From: Perognathus longimembris pacificus
Lineage: Eukaryota > Chordata > Mammalia > Rodentia > Heteromyidae
NCBI RefSeq assembly: GCF_023159225.1
Contig: NC_063176.1
Coordinates: 31,723,786 to 31,787,785, forward strand
Direction: 5' to 3'
Length of the DNA: 64,000 nucleotides
Part shown: one piece after another, positions 1-11,518 of the stretch
Position numbering within the stretch: position 1 is the first letter of the stretch
Layout: each line of letters begins with the position of its first letter
Program-made: the position numbers and the translations under genes
The notes under the pieces: model-generated
The model's database searches: none
What the model saw: only the letters and a program-made list of their open reading frames with translations
What the model was told of the DNA's origin: nothing

Positions 1-1216
1 AATATACTGGTGCATAGCTTGACTAAAATGTCTTTTTTTTCCCCTTCAGTTTTTTTGTGGATATCAAATATCTTCATCTACTTGGGGTAATGCACCTTCT
101 CCAAATTCTAAAAGGAAATCACAAACAAAAAGACCATGAGGAAGAGAAACACATAGTAAGAATCACTGTAATGTTTCAGCTAGGAGAGATCATTAAAGCC
201 AAGTGCAAAGAATGAAAAATCTAGCAGAGTGTGCTGAGTGTCTTGCTCACCTTCTATAAATACCTGGTGAATCAATGAGTAAGGGCATTATGAGGAGAGT
301 CTGTAGCTGGCTTCATTCACTCATGATGACATCAACACCTTCTTTCATTCTTTTCTGTGCTTTGAAAGGAAATAAAGGAACTCACAATTTCTTATTTTAG
401 ATTTGCTATATTGCTGAAAATAACCACATCAATGACATTCCTTCAGCGTGATGCCAGTATTTATTAGTTACTGCTGTCAAAAAGAGTCTAAAATAAATAA
501 AATAAGTTCCTATCAAGTTATTACCATAGTAGAAATATAATTAAATTCACATTCAAATTTACATTCAAGGCAGATATAATTGCAAAAATCAGTATTTCTT
601 TAAATAGTATCTGGTTTACCTGTTTCTATAATAGAAACAATAAACAAAATGCTTGGAAGTATTTTCTTTTGGGCACATTAATGCTTTTTTTAAAGCCTTG
701 TAATTGTAAAAACAACACAAGCATCTAACTAGAGATAATTTTTTTTAAAAAAAACACTCTTGTGAGGTAGAATTATTAATAATTTGAGTTACTAATAGTT
801 GTTCACATTTTAGGATATTTGTGAAAAATACAAATAAGTTAGAAAATTAACAAATACTCAGTTAATTCCAACTACATTCACCAAAAATAAGAAAAATGTA
901 TTAAGTTTTGGCATAACTCATTAAAGAAATAATTGATAATTTGGCCTACATTTAAATTCTACTCTACCAAGGGGATGAAATCTAGAATACAGACTATGAG
1001 AAAATATTTATAAAAGCTATACTGGATACAAGAGTTTCATTTAAAATATGCAAAAATTAAATTTGAACAAATAAAAATGACCAGCCAAATTTTAAAATGG
1101 GCCAAATATCTAATTAGATACCTTACTAATGATGATATACATTTGACAACATATGAAAAGTTTCTGAGCTCCACATTCCATTAGAGGACAGTAACTTGGA
1201 ATGATATGATACCACC
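1..1216. other. AT-rich non-coding DNA, no gene seen
   Basis: The stretch has no open frame with recognisable protein similarity and no repeat that I can name. It consists of AT-rich, low-complexity-leaning unique sequence typical of mammalian intergenic DNA. Confidence 0.6.
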
Positions 1217-1597
1217 TGTTAGCCCAAATCCTCCTCTCTCATTGTTTAGCATGCTCTTCCCTAGGAAACACTAGGCCCATTTAGTGAATAGCCAATCTCT
1301 ACATCCCTTTACCTTGAGATAGCACTTCTTTGAAGTATCTATAGCCATATAAGGCAGTGAACTCCCCTAAACCTCATAGATCATGTGGGTCCCCTGAGAT
1401 GGCACTCCTTTGAGGCAGCTATAACCATATAAGACAGCAAGAGCTCCCAAATCTTGGAGGCTATAAAGGTCACCTAACACAATAGCTAGCACCTCTCACT
1501 TTTTCTTGTGAGAAGGAGTCTTTGCTGGAAATAAGCATTTCCTTTGTTTTTGTTGCTGGATATCTGCAGTCATTTTCTGTCAAAGTCTAATTTAACA
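1217..1597 (+). mobile_element. Solo LTR of an endogenous retrovirus-like element
   Basis: The block begins TGTTAGC and ends TTTAACA, so its TGTT and AACA ends are inverted repeats. It is flanked by the same 5 bases, CCACC, at 1212-1216 and 1598-1602, which is the signature of integrase-mediated insertion. A TATA box (TATAAA) lies at 1462-1467 and an AATAAG polyadenylation-like signal at about 1530-1535, placing the promoter on the plus strand. A 5-bp duplication fits ERV1- or ERVL/MaLR-type elements better than class II, but the family was not identified. No internal retroviral sequence follows, so this is a solo LTR left by LTR-LTR recombination. Confidence 0.75.
1312..1472 (+). repeat. 80-bp tandem duplication inside the LTR
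   Basis: Two adjacent units of about 80 bp (1312-1391 and 1392-1472) share the blocks GAGAT.GCACT.CTTTGA and CCATATAAG.CAG. The second unit contains the TATA box at 1462-1467; the matching place in the first unit reads CATAGAT. This resembles a duplicated U3 enhancer/promoter segment. Confidence 0.7.
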
Positions 1598-1629
1598 CCA
1601 CCACTCATCCACTGAAAATAGCCCAAATC

Positions 1630-1745
1630 CACTGGGTTGCGGAGGCACAGGCTTGTAATACACAGATCTATGGAGGCTAAGGAGGTAGGACCTCAAATTT
1701 GAGGCCAGTGTGGGCACATCGAAAGTGGCTGTCTCAAATAAGATG
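1630..1745 (+). mobile_element. B1 (7SL-derived, Alu-like) SINE, diverged
   Basis: The sequence follows the B1 consensus order: a GGGTTG..GGCACAGGCTTGTAAT start (degenerate pol III A box), GGAGGCTAAGGAGGTAGGA, then TTGAGGCCAGTGTGGGCACAT and a GTCTCAAATAA tail. B1 elements are transcribed by RNA polymerase III and moved by LINE-1 machinery. The divergence indicates an old copy. Confidence 0.75.
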
Positions 1746-1844
1746 AAATTCAAAATGAAATTCAGGCAAAAATATGAAATTCTGGCCAGGTTACAGACCA
1801 ACAGAAGCACGCGTTGTTTGTTAATGGAAATACAAAAGTGTAGA

Positions 1845-1934
1845 GGGCTGGGAATGTGGCCTGGTGGTAGAGTGCTTGCCTAGCATGCATGAAGCCCTAG
1901 GTTCTATTCCTCAGTATCATATATGAAGAAAAAA
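1845..1934 (+). mobile_element. ID-type SINE monomer
   Basis: A tRNA-like monomer begins GGGCTGGGAATGTGGCCTGG, with a pol III A-box-like region and a B-box-like GGTTCTATTCC, and ends in a short A-rich tail. It matches the left half of the dimer SINEs elsewhere in the window. Confidence 0.8.
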
Positions 1935-1939
1935 ATGTA

Positions 1940-2520
1940 GAACCAATTTGGAAAGCCTTTGGTTATATCCCACAAAACTAAACATGTTCTTACCATATGA
2001 TCCAACAATTACTTTCTGACATTATCTCAAATGAACTGAAAAATGTATGTCCACGTAGTAACCTGCACATGAATGTTTCTATAGGTGTTCATAATTACTG
2101 AAGCTTGGATGCAATAAAGATGCCCTTCAGTAGGTGGCCTCTAGACAATGGAATATAATTCACCATGAAAAAGAGCTTCTCAAGCCTTGATAAGGCACTC
2201 AGGAATTTCAAATATATATTGTTAAGTGAGCGAAACCCATCTGGAGAGACTGCCCACTGAATTATCCCAGCTACATGGCATTCTGATAATAGCAAAAGTA
2301 TGGAGATGGCAAAAAGGTTGAGGTTGCCAAAGGTTAGAGATGAGAGGAGAGTGCATAGGCAGAGCCAGAGGATTCTTAGGTACCAAAGCACCTATTTATG
2401 ATTCTGTAATAGTGCAGATCATAACTCATTTATTGACACCAGAATATACACTACTAGAATTGGACCACAATGTGAACCACAGGTGACGATGATTGTAACA
2501 AATCTTCCATGGATGTTTTT
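1940..2520 (+). mobile_element. Ancient LINE-1 (L1M-type) 3' end
   Basis: The order of recognisable words is that of old mammalian L1 ORF2 ends and 3' UTRs: ACCATATGATCCAACAATTAC, GAAAAATGTATGTCCAC, a remnant of 'dated to..caatggaatataattcaccatgaaaaag', AAGTGAGCGAAACCCATCTGG, then GGTTGCCAAAGGTTAGAG and the old L1 3' UTR. It is heavily mutated and non-coding, and much older than the L1-A/B/C lineage. Confidence 0.75.
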
Positions 2521-4246
2521 ATGCATGTGTGGAGGCAGGAGGCATAAAGAAATGTTATGGAGATTTTGAATTTTTTCTTTGAACCTAAAACACCTCTTAA
2601 AAGTAAAGCTTATTACAGATTTTCTGGGATGTCCAGGAATAATCTATATAAGAAAATGATCATGGACCATACAAAAAAATTATGTAGTGTTGTTGAATGT
2701 TGTGATAAGGTTTTCATGTTTATCCCTAAGTCAGTTGGAGGCTATTTCTGTTTATAAAGCAAGGCAAAGACAAGAACTTATTTGATACATAGCAAGTTCA
2801 CACTTGGAACAGCAAAAGTTAAATTTGATGAGAGTGAAAATAGAGAGATTGAGACAGATACCTATTTTAATCATTTAGGTTAAATCCATGGATCATAAAG
2901 GAAGAAGTCACAGAGAAAAGCAAAGAATCAAGTACCATTAGAATTAGGAATGGCAAGCCTTGTGACAGGTTGGGTGTAAGAGGGAAAAAGAGGAAAGGAC
3001 TAAGGAAGTCAAGCCATTTCCAGGTCCTGCTGTGAAGTCAGATGCGGCCAATATACCTTAAGTGTTTAAAAAGTTATGAACAAACCTATCTACCCATTAA
3101 CTAAAACACATTTTGTTCTTCCATTTTTAAAAATGTAGTTGCATAATGACACAAGTCACATAATACAATTACATATTAACCGTCTTAGTCGATAATAATG
3201 TTTGCAAACAAATGACAACTAAATTTTATAACTATCATATATGCCTGATCTGGTTAGCATTATTATAAGATAATAATGGCTTAAGAAATTAAAATATAAT
3301 TTTAATCAATACATGTGCAAATTAATAGGGTCTCAGTAAAGGAATAAGTTTATGAAAACAAAAATTTTCAAATATTTAAGAATGGTTTTCTTTCCTAGAC
3401 AAAACTGTTAACACTTAAGATGCAAATTATAATGAGCATGGTACTTAAATATATTCCTAGCATTCAGTCTGGTTATCAGTAGAAAAACTGATGTCATACT
3501 TCATATGTCTTTCTTGTTGACTCACAGGTAAACAAATCAATATGAATTGTGAGTATTCCTAATATCTCCACCTACTTTGAGAAAACATTGGAAATACAAT
3601 AAAATTCTTAAGTACCTCTGGAGTTACAAATTGGAACATGAAGAGAACAATAATTTGGATACTTGGCACTAATAGGAAGTGATATCCCTCTTTTGTGAGC
3701 TTTCATTGTAGTCATGCTGTCTGAAGGATTTGACAAGTTCATTAATTTGTCTTTTCACGTAGTTCTGTCTGTCTGCAGCCTAAATCCTCACTCACTCTGG
3801 AATCATTAGTGATACAACCCACATGACTTCTCATCATTTTATTTCAAGCATATTGGGTAGGAAAGGGGGATTGTGAGAAACATTGTCACAGATCCTGCAG
3901 TGTGATAGGTTAAAGGAAAAGATATTAGAAGTACAATTCACTTTGTGCAAGGACAGAATGTGAAAGCCAGACTGACAGAGGTGCCCAACCTTTCCTCAAC
4001 AATGAGGAAGTGTTGTGTGTGTGTTTATGTGGGTGTGTGTACACACGTGAGCGTGTTTTTCTAATACCAATAGATCTACACAGAGACCTACCTTATGTAA
4101 ATTTGAGATTGCTTAGAAGATCATGACATATTTACATTAAAATATGCAAGTTTCTGATAGGTCTTTAAGCAGCACAGGTATTACCAATATAAGAGGAAGA
4201 AGTGTAGGAAAACATATATGTTGAGTTTGGAATGCGTTTTTTAAAT
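2521..4246. other. Non-coding DNA, no gene seen
   Basis: No similarity was recognised. Short open frames such as 2557-2757 have no domain features. A GT-rich, imperfect microsatellite occurs at about 4010-4056. Confidence 0.55.
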
Positions 4247-5929
4247 GTATCTATTTTTATTATTTATTTATTGTCAAATTGATGTACAGAGGGATTACAG
4301 TTTCATACATAAGGCAGTGAGTACATTACTTATCAAACTTGTTACCTCCTCCCTTATTTTTCTCCCATCTGGCTTAGAGCTTGTATTTTTATAAGTATTG
4401 TTGTCACATTGTTTCCCCATTTATCCTTTGTGTCTCCATTCTGATGTTCCCTTTCCCTTCCCTAGTTCTGATAAACATATATAAAATACCCAGGGTACCA
4501 AAATCAGTTACAGTGTTATCAGGGGTAAAACCCTGGGGAATAAAGACAAAGGAACAGGCACAATTTCACATTGAACATAACAACAACAATGATAGACCAC
4601 TTATCTGCATAATTTGGAATTCATTTTACTTAGCATCATCTTATGCATTCATATGTACATATCTATTAAACTATTGTGATCTTCTGCTAGGACTAACCTG
4701 GATGTGTTCTAATTATTACCAATGAGAGAAACTACAGAGTCTATGTTTCCTTGGGTCTGGCTCACTTTATTTATCATAAGTTTTTCCTAAGTCTTTCCAT
4801 GTCCTTATTAGAATTCCATTGTGTATATGTACCACATTTTCATGATTCATTCATCTACTGAGGGGCACCTGGGTGGGTTCCATATTTTAGCAATGGTAAT
4901 TTGTGCTGCAGCAAACAAAGTTGTGCTAGTAGCTTTAGTGTGGTCTTGCTGTAATCCCAAAAGTTAGGCTGCTAGGTAATAGGGGAGCTCTATGTTTAGT
5001 CTTTTAAGGGACCTCCATACTGCTTTCCAGAGTGATTGAACAAGTTTACACTCCCACCAACAGGGTAGTACGGTTTCCTTTTAGCCGCATCCCTTCCAGC
5101 ATCTGTTTTTATTAGCTTTCTTGATAATGGACATTCTTACTGGGGTGAGGTGGAATCTCAATGTTGTTTGGATTTGCATTTCTTTAATGGCCAGTGATGT
5201 TGATTGAGCATGTCTTCATGTGCCTCTTGGCCATCTCATTTCCTCTTCAGAGAAGTCTCTCTTTAGGTCTTTAGCCCATTTATTAATAGGGTAGTTGTTT
5301 CTTTGAGGATTTGTTTTGGAGGAACTTAATTTTACAGGTTCTACATGTATTTTAGATATGAGGACTTTGTTCTATAGCCAGTAAATATCTTCTCCCAATC
5401 AGTGGGCTTTCTATTTATCTTGCAAGCTATGTCCTTTGCTGAGCAGAATCTCTGCAGTTTGATGCAATCACATTTGTCCAACCTTTCTTTGATTTATTGT
5501 GTTTCTGGACCTTTGTTAAGAAAGATTCTACCTGTGCCAAGGAGTCCAAGTGTTTCTCCTATTCCTTCCTGCAATATTTCTGCTTTTACCTTGAAGAGTT
5601 TGATTCATTTGCAATTAATTCTGGTGTAGGGTGATATGTACTGATCTAGCTTTAGTGTGTTACAGGCACTTAACCAATTTTGCCAAATCATTTGTTGAAG
5701 AGGCTGTCATTCTTCCATCCTACTATTTTAGCTCCTTTATCAAAGATTAAGTGGTCATAGGTCTGTGGGTTCATTTCTGGGTCTTCATTTCTATTCCCCT
5801 GATCCTCTGGCCTGTTCTTGTGCTAATACCAAGCTACTTTTACTACTATAGTTTTGTAACAGAGTTTGAAGTTTGGTATTGATATTCCTCCAGCACTGTT
5901 CTTCCTGTTTAGGATTGTTTTTGCTATTC
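4247..5929 (-). mobile_element. 5'-truncated LINE-1 (3' UTR and ORF2 C-terminal part), antisense
   Basis: The plus strand reads as the reverse complement of the same L1 family as L1-B. It starts with the L1 3' tip (TTTATTGTCAAATTGATGTACAGAG), continues through the 3' UTR and the Cys-rich/C-terminal region of ORF2, and stops aligning at GTTTTTGCTATTC near 5929, where L1-B continues with different sequence. The length is about 1.7 kb. Many stops and indels make it non-functional. I could not find a convincing target-site duplication. Confidence 0.85.
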
Positions 5930-6290
5930 AATACTGGTTGATTGTCCAAAGTGAGAAAGTTTGTTTACTTCAAAATATAGTCATGGACTTCTGTTCAGAA
6001 GCTCAAGCTTACTTTCTAGATTTAAGAGGTATCAGTTTCATAAATCCTCCTTTTACTCCAGACTAATGGAATGTTTTTTCTCAAAGATATTTTTCTGTGC
6101 ATCTTCTTGCTTTGAGAAATGTGTACATCTATAATACTTTATATGTTTCTGATTTTTTATGTTTGGTGATTGAGATAACATTAACGTGTAGAAATGTTTT
6201 ATAGACATATGAGGCATATTAATAATTGGTAATTTTCATTTGATACAATTTTTTCTTTCCTGATATTTAATAACTTTTGTATAGACAAAT
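5930..6290. other. Non-coding DNA, no gene seen
   Basis: Sequence between the L1 fragment and the next SINE. No recognisable element or coding feature. Confidence 0.5.
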
Positions 6291-6294
6291 TTTT

Positions 6295-6560
6295 ATGGTA
6301 CTGGATTTGAACTCAGAGCCTTTTGTACTTACTACACAGGCCCTCTCCTGGAGCTGTGCCTCTAGACATTTCTGGTTCAGGAAATACTGGGTCACAATTT
6401 TCTTATTTAAGCATCCTGTGTAGCTGGAATGCACCATCATGCTAGCTTTTATGTATTGAGAGAGTCTTGTAACTTGCCTAGGATGGCCTCAAATTTTGAT
6501 CCTTCAGATCTATCTCTTCTGAGAATCTAGCATTACAGTCATGAGCTACTGTGCCCAGTT
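6295..6560 (-). mobile_element. Composite ID+B1-like SINE, old copy
   Basis: Read on the plus strand it shows the antisense SINE words GGATTTGAACTCAGAGCC, then a B1-like part with GGATGGCCTCAAATTTTGAT, CAGATCTATCTC and TACAGTCATGAGCTACTGTG. The same two-part architecture recurs at 8205-8870, 11330-11518, 16122-16355 and 44027-44262. Confidence 0.65.
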
Positions 6561-6916
6561 TAGAATAAACAACTTTAAAAATATTTTTCTCTAGAGATTC
6601 TGGGGGAGTACCTCACAAACAAAGTTACTTTCTGTATATGGTGATAAAAGACCTAGTTTATTTTATTCTCTTTTCTATGTTTAGTTTTATTCTCATATCA
6701 AAAGCTTATTATCGAGAAAAGAATGACATGTGCTTTACTTATCCAGATGGCTACATGTCACCTTAATAAAAGAGAAGTTCATTCTTATTCTGTTTTCTGA
6801 AATGTTACATTTAAGTGTTAGGTAAATCCCCACACACACTTCCTTCTCTGAGGCTTCTATTCCTTTGATGTGCAAACCTTTCCTACAGCAAACAAGGTCA
6901 GGTGAACAAAACTTAA
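6561..6916. other. Non-coding DNA, no gene seen
   Basis: AT-rich sequence without recognisable repeat or coding feature. Confidence 0.5.
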
Positions 6917-6929
6917 GGACTATAAAATA

Positions 6930-7121
6930 GGGGCTGTGAGTATAGCCTAGTGGTAAAGTGCTTGCAGTGGATTCCATTCCTCAGTACCATGTATGTAGAA
7001 AAAAGGCAGAAGTGGTGCTGTGGCTCAAATGGTAGACTGCTCTCTATCCTTGAGCAAAACGAAGCTGGAGACAGTGCTCAGGCCCTGAGTTCAAGCCCCA
7101 GAATTGGCAAAAAAAAAAAAA
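6930..7121 (+). mobile_element. Dimer ID-ID SINE with target-site duplication
   Basis: The left ID-like monomer starts GGGGCTGTGAGTATAGCCTAG. The right monomer starts at the GGCAGAAGTGGTGCTGTGGC block and ends CAAGCCCCAGAATTGGC plus an A-tail at 7109-7121. The flanks repeat: GGACTATAAAATA at 6917-6929 and GAACTATAAAATA at 7122-7134, a 13-bp duplication with one mismatch. The insertion was made by LINE-1 machinery. Confidence 0.88.
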
Positions 7122-7134
7122 GAACTATAAAATA

Positions 7135-8204
7135 TATAAATAAGTTACATGTTATAGTCACAACTACATCTAGGAACAAATACACATAAAGTCACTATAC
7201 TTAGTTTACAGAAGGATGTAAATGGCTCATTGAAACTTGAAAAATGACAGATTTCACTGAGAATTAAATATGTACAAATTAATATCACAATGTAATTCCA
7301 CTTTGTCATGTTGGCAAAAGTGATGACTTACGAACTCGGATACTCTATTACTTTAATGCAATGTAAAGTGGCACTTTTCCTTTGATCAAACAGTTGAAAG
7401 TTACTACTAACTCATTCTGCACATATTCTTTGATTTAAAAATTTCCTACAGATACACTGGAGTCTGTAGCATTGTTGAAAATGTTAAAAGACCAGAAAAA
7501 AATCAGTTGAGATATCAGAGCTTTCTTTTCAAGAAAGTATAAAAATATTGTATGTACATGTTTGAACAAGCAATCAGGCTTATTGCGATAGTTTTGGGAG
7601 GTAAGAGGAGAGAAGAGATTGAGGGAGAACGAAGAAGATGATCCTGATCAAAGTTCATTATATGCATGTATGAACATACCAAAATAAAACCCCATGTGGA
7701 CAACCAATTGATGCAAATAGAAACAGGGATAAACAAGAATAAAAAATAAAATGTATATATACATTGCAATGTTTTATCTGAAAACAATGAACATTCTGAA
7801 AGTATAATTTTAAAAAATTCTAAAACTTGCCAGAAAGTGTTGAAGAATTTGCAAGCTGTTTTAATGTATGATGATTGGCCTCTTTTACATGGAAGAATGG
7901 CATGTATGTACAGTGTTGATGAATAAAACATTTCTGAAACAGTATGTAAGAAGGTAATGATTTTTGATGTGTCTACTCAAGGGTAGAATTAGGTTTTTCC
8001 AACAAAATTTAAACAGGTTTTAGTTGTTTAATTATGAGATATCTTTCTAAAAAAGAAGAGAGGCTGGCTGGCCATTTCTTTAAAATGCAGATGAAACAAA
8101 CTGGTAAGAAACTTTGCAGATAAAGAAATAAACACAGTTGGCCAACCTTACTATAGCATGATCATTTATAGAAATTTCCACACAAATTCTATTGTATTTT
8201 TCTA
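7135..8204. other. Non-coding DNA, no gene seen
   Basis: No recognised repeat. A 138-codon open frame on the minus strand (7515-7931) has no family features and low-complexity AT-driven composition. Confidence 0.5.
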
Positions 8205-8870
8205 GGAAGAAGGCTTGAACTCTGGGCCTGAGTGCTGGCCCTGAGCTCCTTTGTTCAAGGCCAGCATTTTACCAATTGAGCCACAGCTTCATTTCCAGAC
8301 TTTTTTTTTTTACTTTATTGTCAAAGTGAAATACAGAAGGTTTACAGTTTCATATGCAAGGCAGTGAGCACATTTCTTATCCAACTTGTTACCTCCTCCC
8401 TCATTTTCCTTCTGCCTCCCCCATCCCCCCTTTTCCTCTCCCCACCCGCCTTGAGTTGTTCAGTTGGTTTATACCAAATCGTTTTGTAAGTATTGATTTC
8501 AGAATGGTTTGTCTTTTTATCCTTTGTCTCTTGATTTTTGGTATTACTTTTCCCTTCCCTAGTTCTAATATACATATATACAGTATCCAGGGTTCTAAGA
8601 TCAGATAGAGTGATAGCAGGGATAAAACCACCAGAAGGGAATATGAGAGAAAAAAAAGAAAAAAAGGGTACTATTTCACATGGCATGTTGAAAATAATTA
8701 CATCAATGATGTACCAATTGTTTTCATAATGTGGAGTTCATTTCACTGTCATTAATTGGGGACAAGTATCTTATGAACTTTCCTGTCCATGCTAGCTTTG
8801 AAAATCAATCCTCAGATCTTTGTCTCCTAAGTAGCTAGGTTTACAGACCTATAGCTATCATGCCCAGCTC
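8205..8870 (-). mobile_element. Composite ID+B1-like SINE split by a LINE-1 insertion
   Basis: The left part (about 8205-8300) carries the antisense ID words CTTGAACTCTGGGCCTGAG and TTGAGCCACAGCTTCA. The right part (about 8750-8870) resumes with TTAATTGGGGACAAG, then CCTCAGATCTTTGTCTCC and TAGGTTTACAG, which is the B1-like half. Together they make one composite SINE interrupted at about 8301-8747. Confidence 0.7.
8301..8747 (-). mobile_element. 5'-truncated LINE-1 3' UTR fragment, antisense
   Basis: A poly-T run at 8301-8311 is followed by TACTTTATTGTCAAAGTG and the reverse complement of the L1 3' UTR, including its C-rich tract (8399-8447; a G-rich tract on the L1 sense strand), and ends near GGAGTTCATTTCACT. 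It lies inside the composite SINE, so it is younger than that SINE. Confidence 0.85.
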
Positions 8871-9734
8871 CCTTTTCTCTATTTTTCAGAAAAGATGGCA
8901 AAAGTTGCTGTAGAATCTTTTATGTGATCTTTAACCATAAATTCTTAGTTACCTGTTTTCCTCCTACCCCTATGCCAAATAATATCTTTGACCTTTTTGT
9001 TCTACTATGGATCTAGAGGGCTGATTACTTAAAACTATATCCTCCTACCTCTTTTGTGGCTGGCTTCTACTTGGGTTCAACAAAAGCAGGCACTGGAATA
9101 ATCAGAAATCAGAAAAAATTAGAGTATTTCCTCCTTGGTCTGTCCCTGCTGTGGTTCTTCCTCTCTGGAATTCAGAATCCCTCTTCAATTAAAATGCCCA
9201 CCATTTAGCTTATCTTTCCTCCTTCCAGTTCTTCCTGGGCTTTATTCAGTATACCTTTCCCCTTCATGCTCCTTCATGCCTACACTTTGTTTTCAGTCTT
9301 ATCTTTTCCAGCACCAAACACAAAAATTCCCTCAGCCCTCTTCATTTAAAACATTCAGAGTGAAAAAGAACCCTGAGAATGAACAATGTGTCAGTCTCTC
9401 TCTCTCCCTCTCTTTTTCTCTCTTACACACACATTACATGTATATAAATGAAAAACTAAGAAAAACATTCACACAGAAAGCAAGGAAGGTAAGCATTTAA
9501 ATCTGTAAACATTTAGTGAGGTCATATGGATTAGTCATCAAATGGCACCCTAAAATTAGCATTCTATATTTGAAAGACATTGGTAAGTCGGTGATTTTTT
9601 TTATTGAGAATAATTTCAATTTAGGATTAGAGACAGAAGAAACAGATTGCATTGGTGATTATTGCTGTAAGATTGTGTAGGTGATAAGTATAATCTTTTC
9701 ATCAAATATTCATTATTATGTACCTGTTTTAATA
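8871..9734. other. Non-coding DNA with a CT-rich microsatellite
   Basis: No gene recognised. A CT-rich simple repeat lies at about 9394-9425. The 121-codon frame at 9135-9500 runs through this repeat and has no domain features. Confidence 0.5.
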
Positions 9735-9748
9735 AAATTGAATGAGTC

Positions 9749-10188
9749 TCCATGTTATGGAAATGAGTGTTGTATCACTGTGGTAATTACTTTCAATATG
9801 CCATATGAAACCATAGCTTCTTTTGTTGATGATCCTCTTGTATCTCCTTCCTGTGGTTGTACCTGCACTATCACTGTATCTCATCTGAGTACCCTGGATA
9901 TTGTATATACTGGTATTAGAACTAGGGAAGTGAAAGGGAATATCAAAATCAAGAGACAAAGGATAAAAAGACAAACGACTCCAAAAGCAATACTTGCAAA
10001 ACCATTTGGTGTAAACCAACTGAACAACTCATGGGGGGAGAGAAGGAAATGGGGAGGGCAGAAAGAGGGAGGAGGTAATAAATAGTACAAGAAATGTACC
10101 CATGGCCTAACATATGAAACTGTAACCCCTCTGTAATCACTTTGACAATAAATAAATAACTATTACTATTAAAAAAGAAACAAATGAA
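9749..10188 (+). mobile_element. 5'-truncated LINE-1 3' UTR fragment with target-site duplication
   Basis: About 440 bp of L1 3' UTR in sense orientation, with CTTCTTTTGTTGATGATCC, TACTGGTATTAGAACTAGGG, the G-rich tract at about 10031-10075, and the terminal CACTTTGACAATAAATAA end plus A-rich tail. The flanks give an imperfect 14-bp duplication (9735-9748 and 10189-10202, 12 of 14 identical, ending GATGAGTC/AATGAGTC). Confidence 0.85.
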
Positions 10189-10202
10189 AAAATGGATGAG
10201 TC

Positions 10203-11280
10203 AATAAACATATGTTCAATTTGTTGATTCTTTGCATACAGCACTGTATATTTTTTTATCCTTGTAAAACTACAAAACAACTATTGGATATGGCAGTAAT
10301 TGATAAGAAACTTTAGGATTTCGTTTTTTAAGCCCCCAGTCACCACCAACCTTATTGTTAAATATTTTTTCTAGAGAATTATTTTATATGATCACTTCCT
10401 TTCTCTAGTACATTTTCATGATGGAATAGTGCTTGCAAAATGCTATCGTGGCCTTCTGGAACTATTTTTCATTCCTACATCATCTCTCTTATTATGAAAT
10501 ATTTATAGTTACCTACCTTAATATTTTAATGGAAAGATGGCAATACCTAAAAATCAAACATCATTAGAATATTATCTACATTAGAGTTTATAAATAAAAA
10601 ATAAACAGGCTAATGGAACTATCTAGTGGTAAATGCTTGCCAGGAGAAGATCATTTAGTTTAATGGAAAGTTGTATATCTTTTGTGATGATACTGAGAAG
10701 CATGTTTTTGGATAGCATCTTGGTTCAAGTGCAGCTGAGTCATGTCAGTTTTCTTACAGTTGTCCAGATGAGATGGTAAGTTTAGAAATGAATACTTTTA
10801 AGGTTTTAGGATGAAGAAGTACTCTAAAGAGATTTAAATAAAGACTACAAATCTTTAAAAATAGAGTCAGGATACTGCTTCTTTGTCTATAATTTTTCAG
10901 GCATAAATTAGAAGACTATAGACAATAGTTAACATCAGACCTTTTAAGCAATTCCAATTTCAACAGAAATCCAATTATATTTGATTTTGTACTATTGAAT
11001 TTATATTATTAACAATTAAAATTATCACCAGAATTAGTTATGAAGAAAAGCATTTATGCTCCAGTAAAAGTCATTTTCTATACTATCTAATTAGGATATC
11101 CAGTCAATACATAGCATTTCTTGCTTATCAAGCCACAAGAGTTATGCCATTTTATGAAACTCTCCAAGAGTACTACAAAATCCACAGGTAAAATCTTGAT
11201 GAAGACAATACTTGATGAGGAGGAAGTCAGGTATAAAATAGAGCCATATTCTATGAGAATATTAATAAAATGTAGAGGAA

Positions 11281-11282
<2 letters not shown>
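10203..11282. other. Non-coding DNA, no gene seen
   Basis: AT-rich sequence with no recognised repeat or coding feature. Confidence 0.5.

Positions 11283-11324
<42 letters not shown>
11283..11324 (+). repeat. (GT)21 microsatellite
   Basis: Uninterrupted GT dinucleotide repeat of 42 bases, directly abutting an old composite SINE. Confidence 0.95.
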
Positions 11325-11327
<3 letters not shown>

Positions 11328-11329
11328 AG

Positions 11330-11518
11330 ATCATGAACTCTAGGCCTTGTGTTTTTTCTTGGCTTTGTTTGTTGATGCTTGCTGCTCTACCACATGATTC
11401 ACACCTATACTTCCAGCTCTTTTTGCTAGTTAATTGTCTTTTGGATTTGTTTTCACAGGCTGGATTTGAATTGTGATCCTTAGATCTCAGCCTTGTAGTA
11501 TCTACCAGTGGCTGGCTA
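11330..11518 (-). mobile_element. Composite ID+B1-like SINE, diverged
   Basis: Antisense words ATGAACTCTAGGCC, CTCTACCACATGATTCACAC, CAGGCTGGATTTGAATTGTG and CCTTAGATCTCAGCC match the two-part SINE seen at 16122-16355. Diverged, old copy. Confidence 0.65.

Noticed and set aside
7515..7931. 138-codon minus-strand open frame
   Set aside because: No family features; hydrophobic runs arise from T-rich sequence; no neighbouring exon signals.
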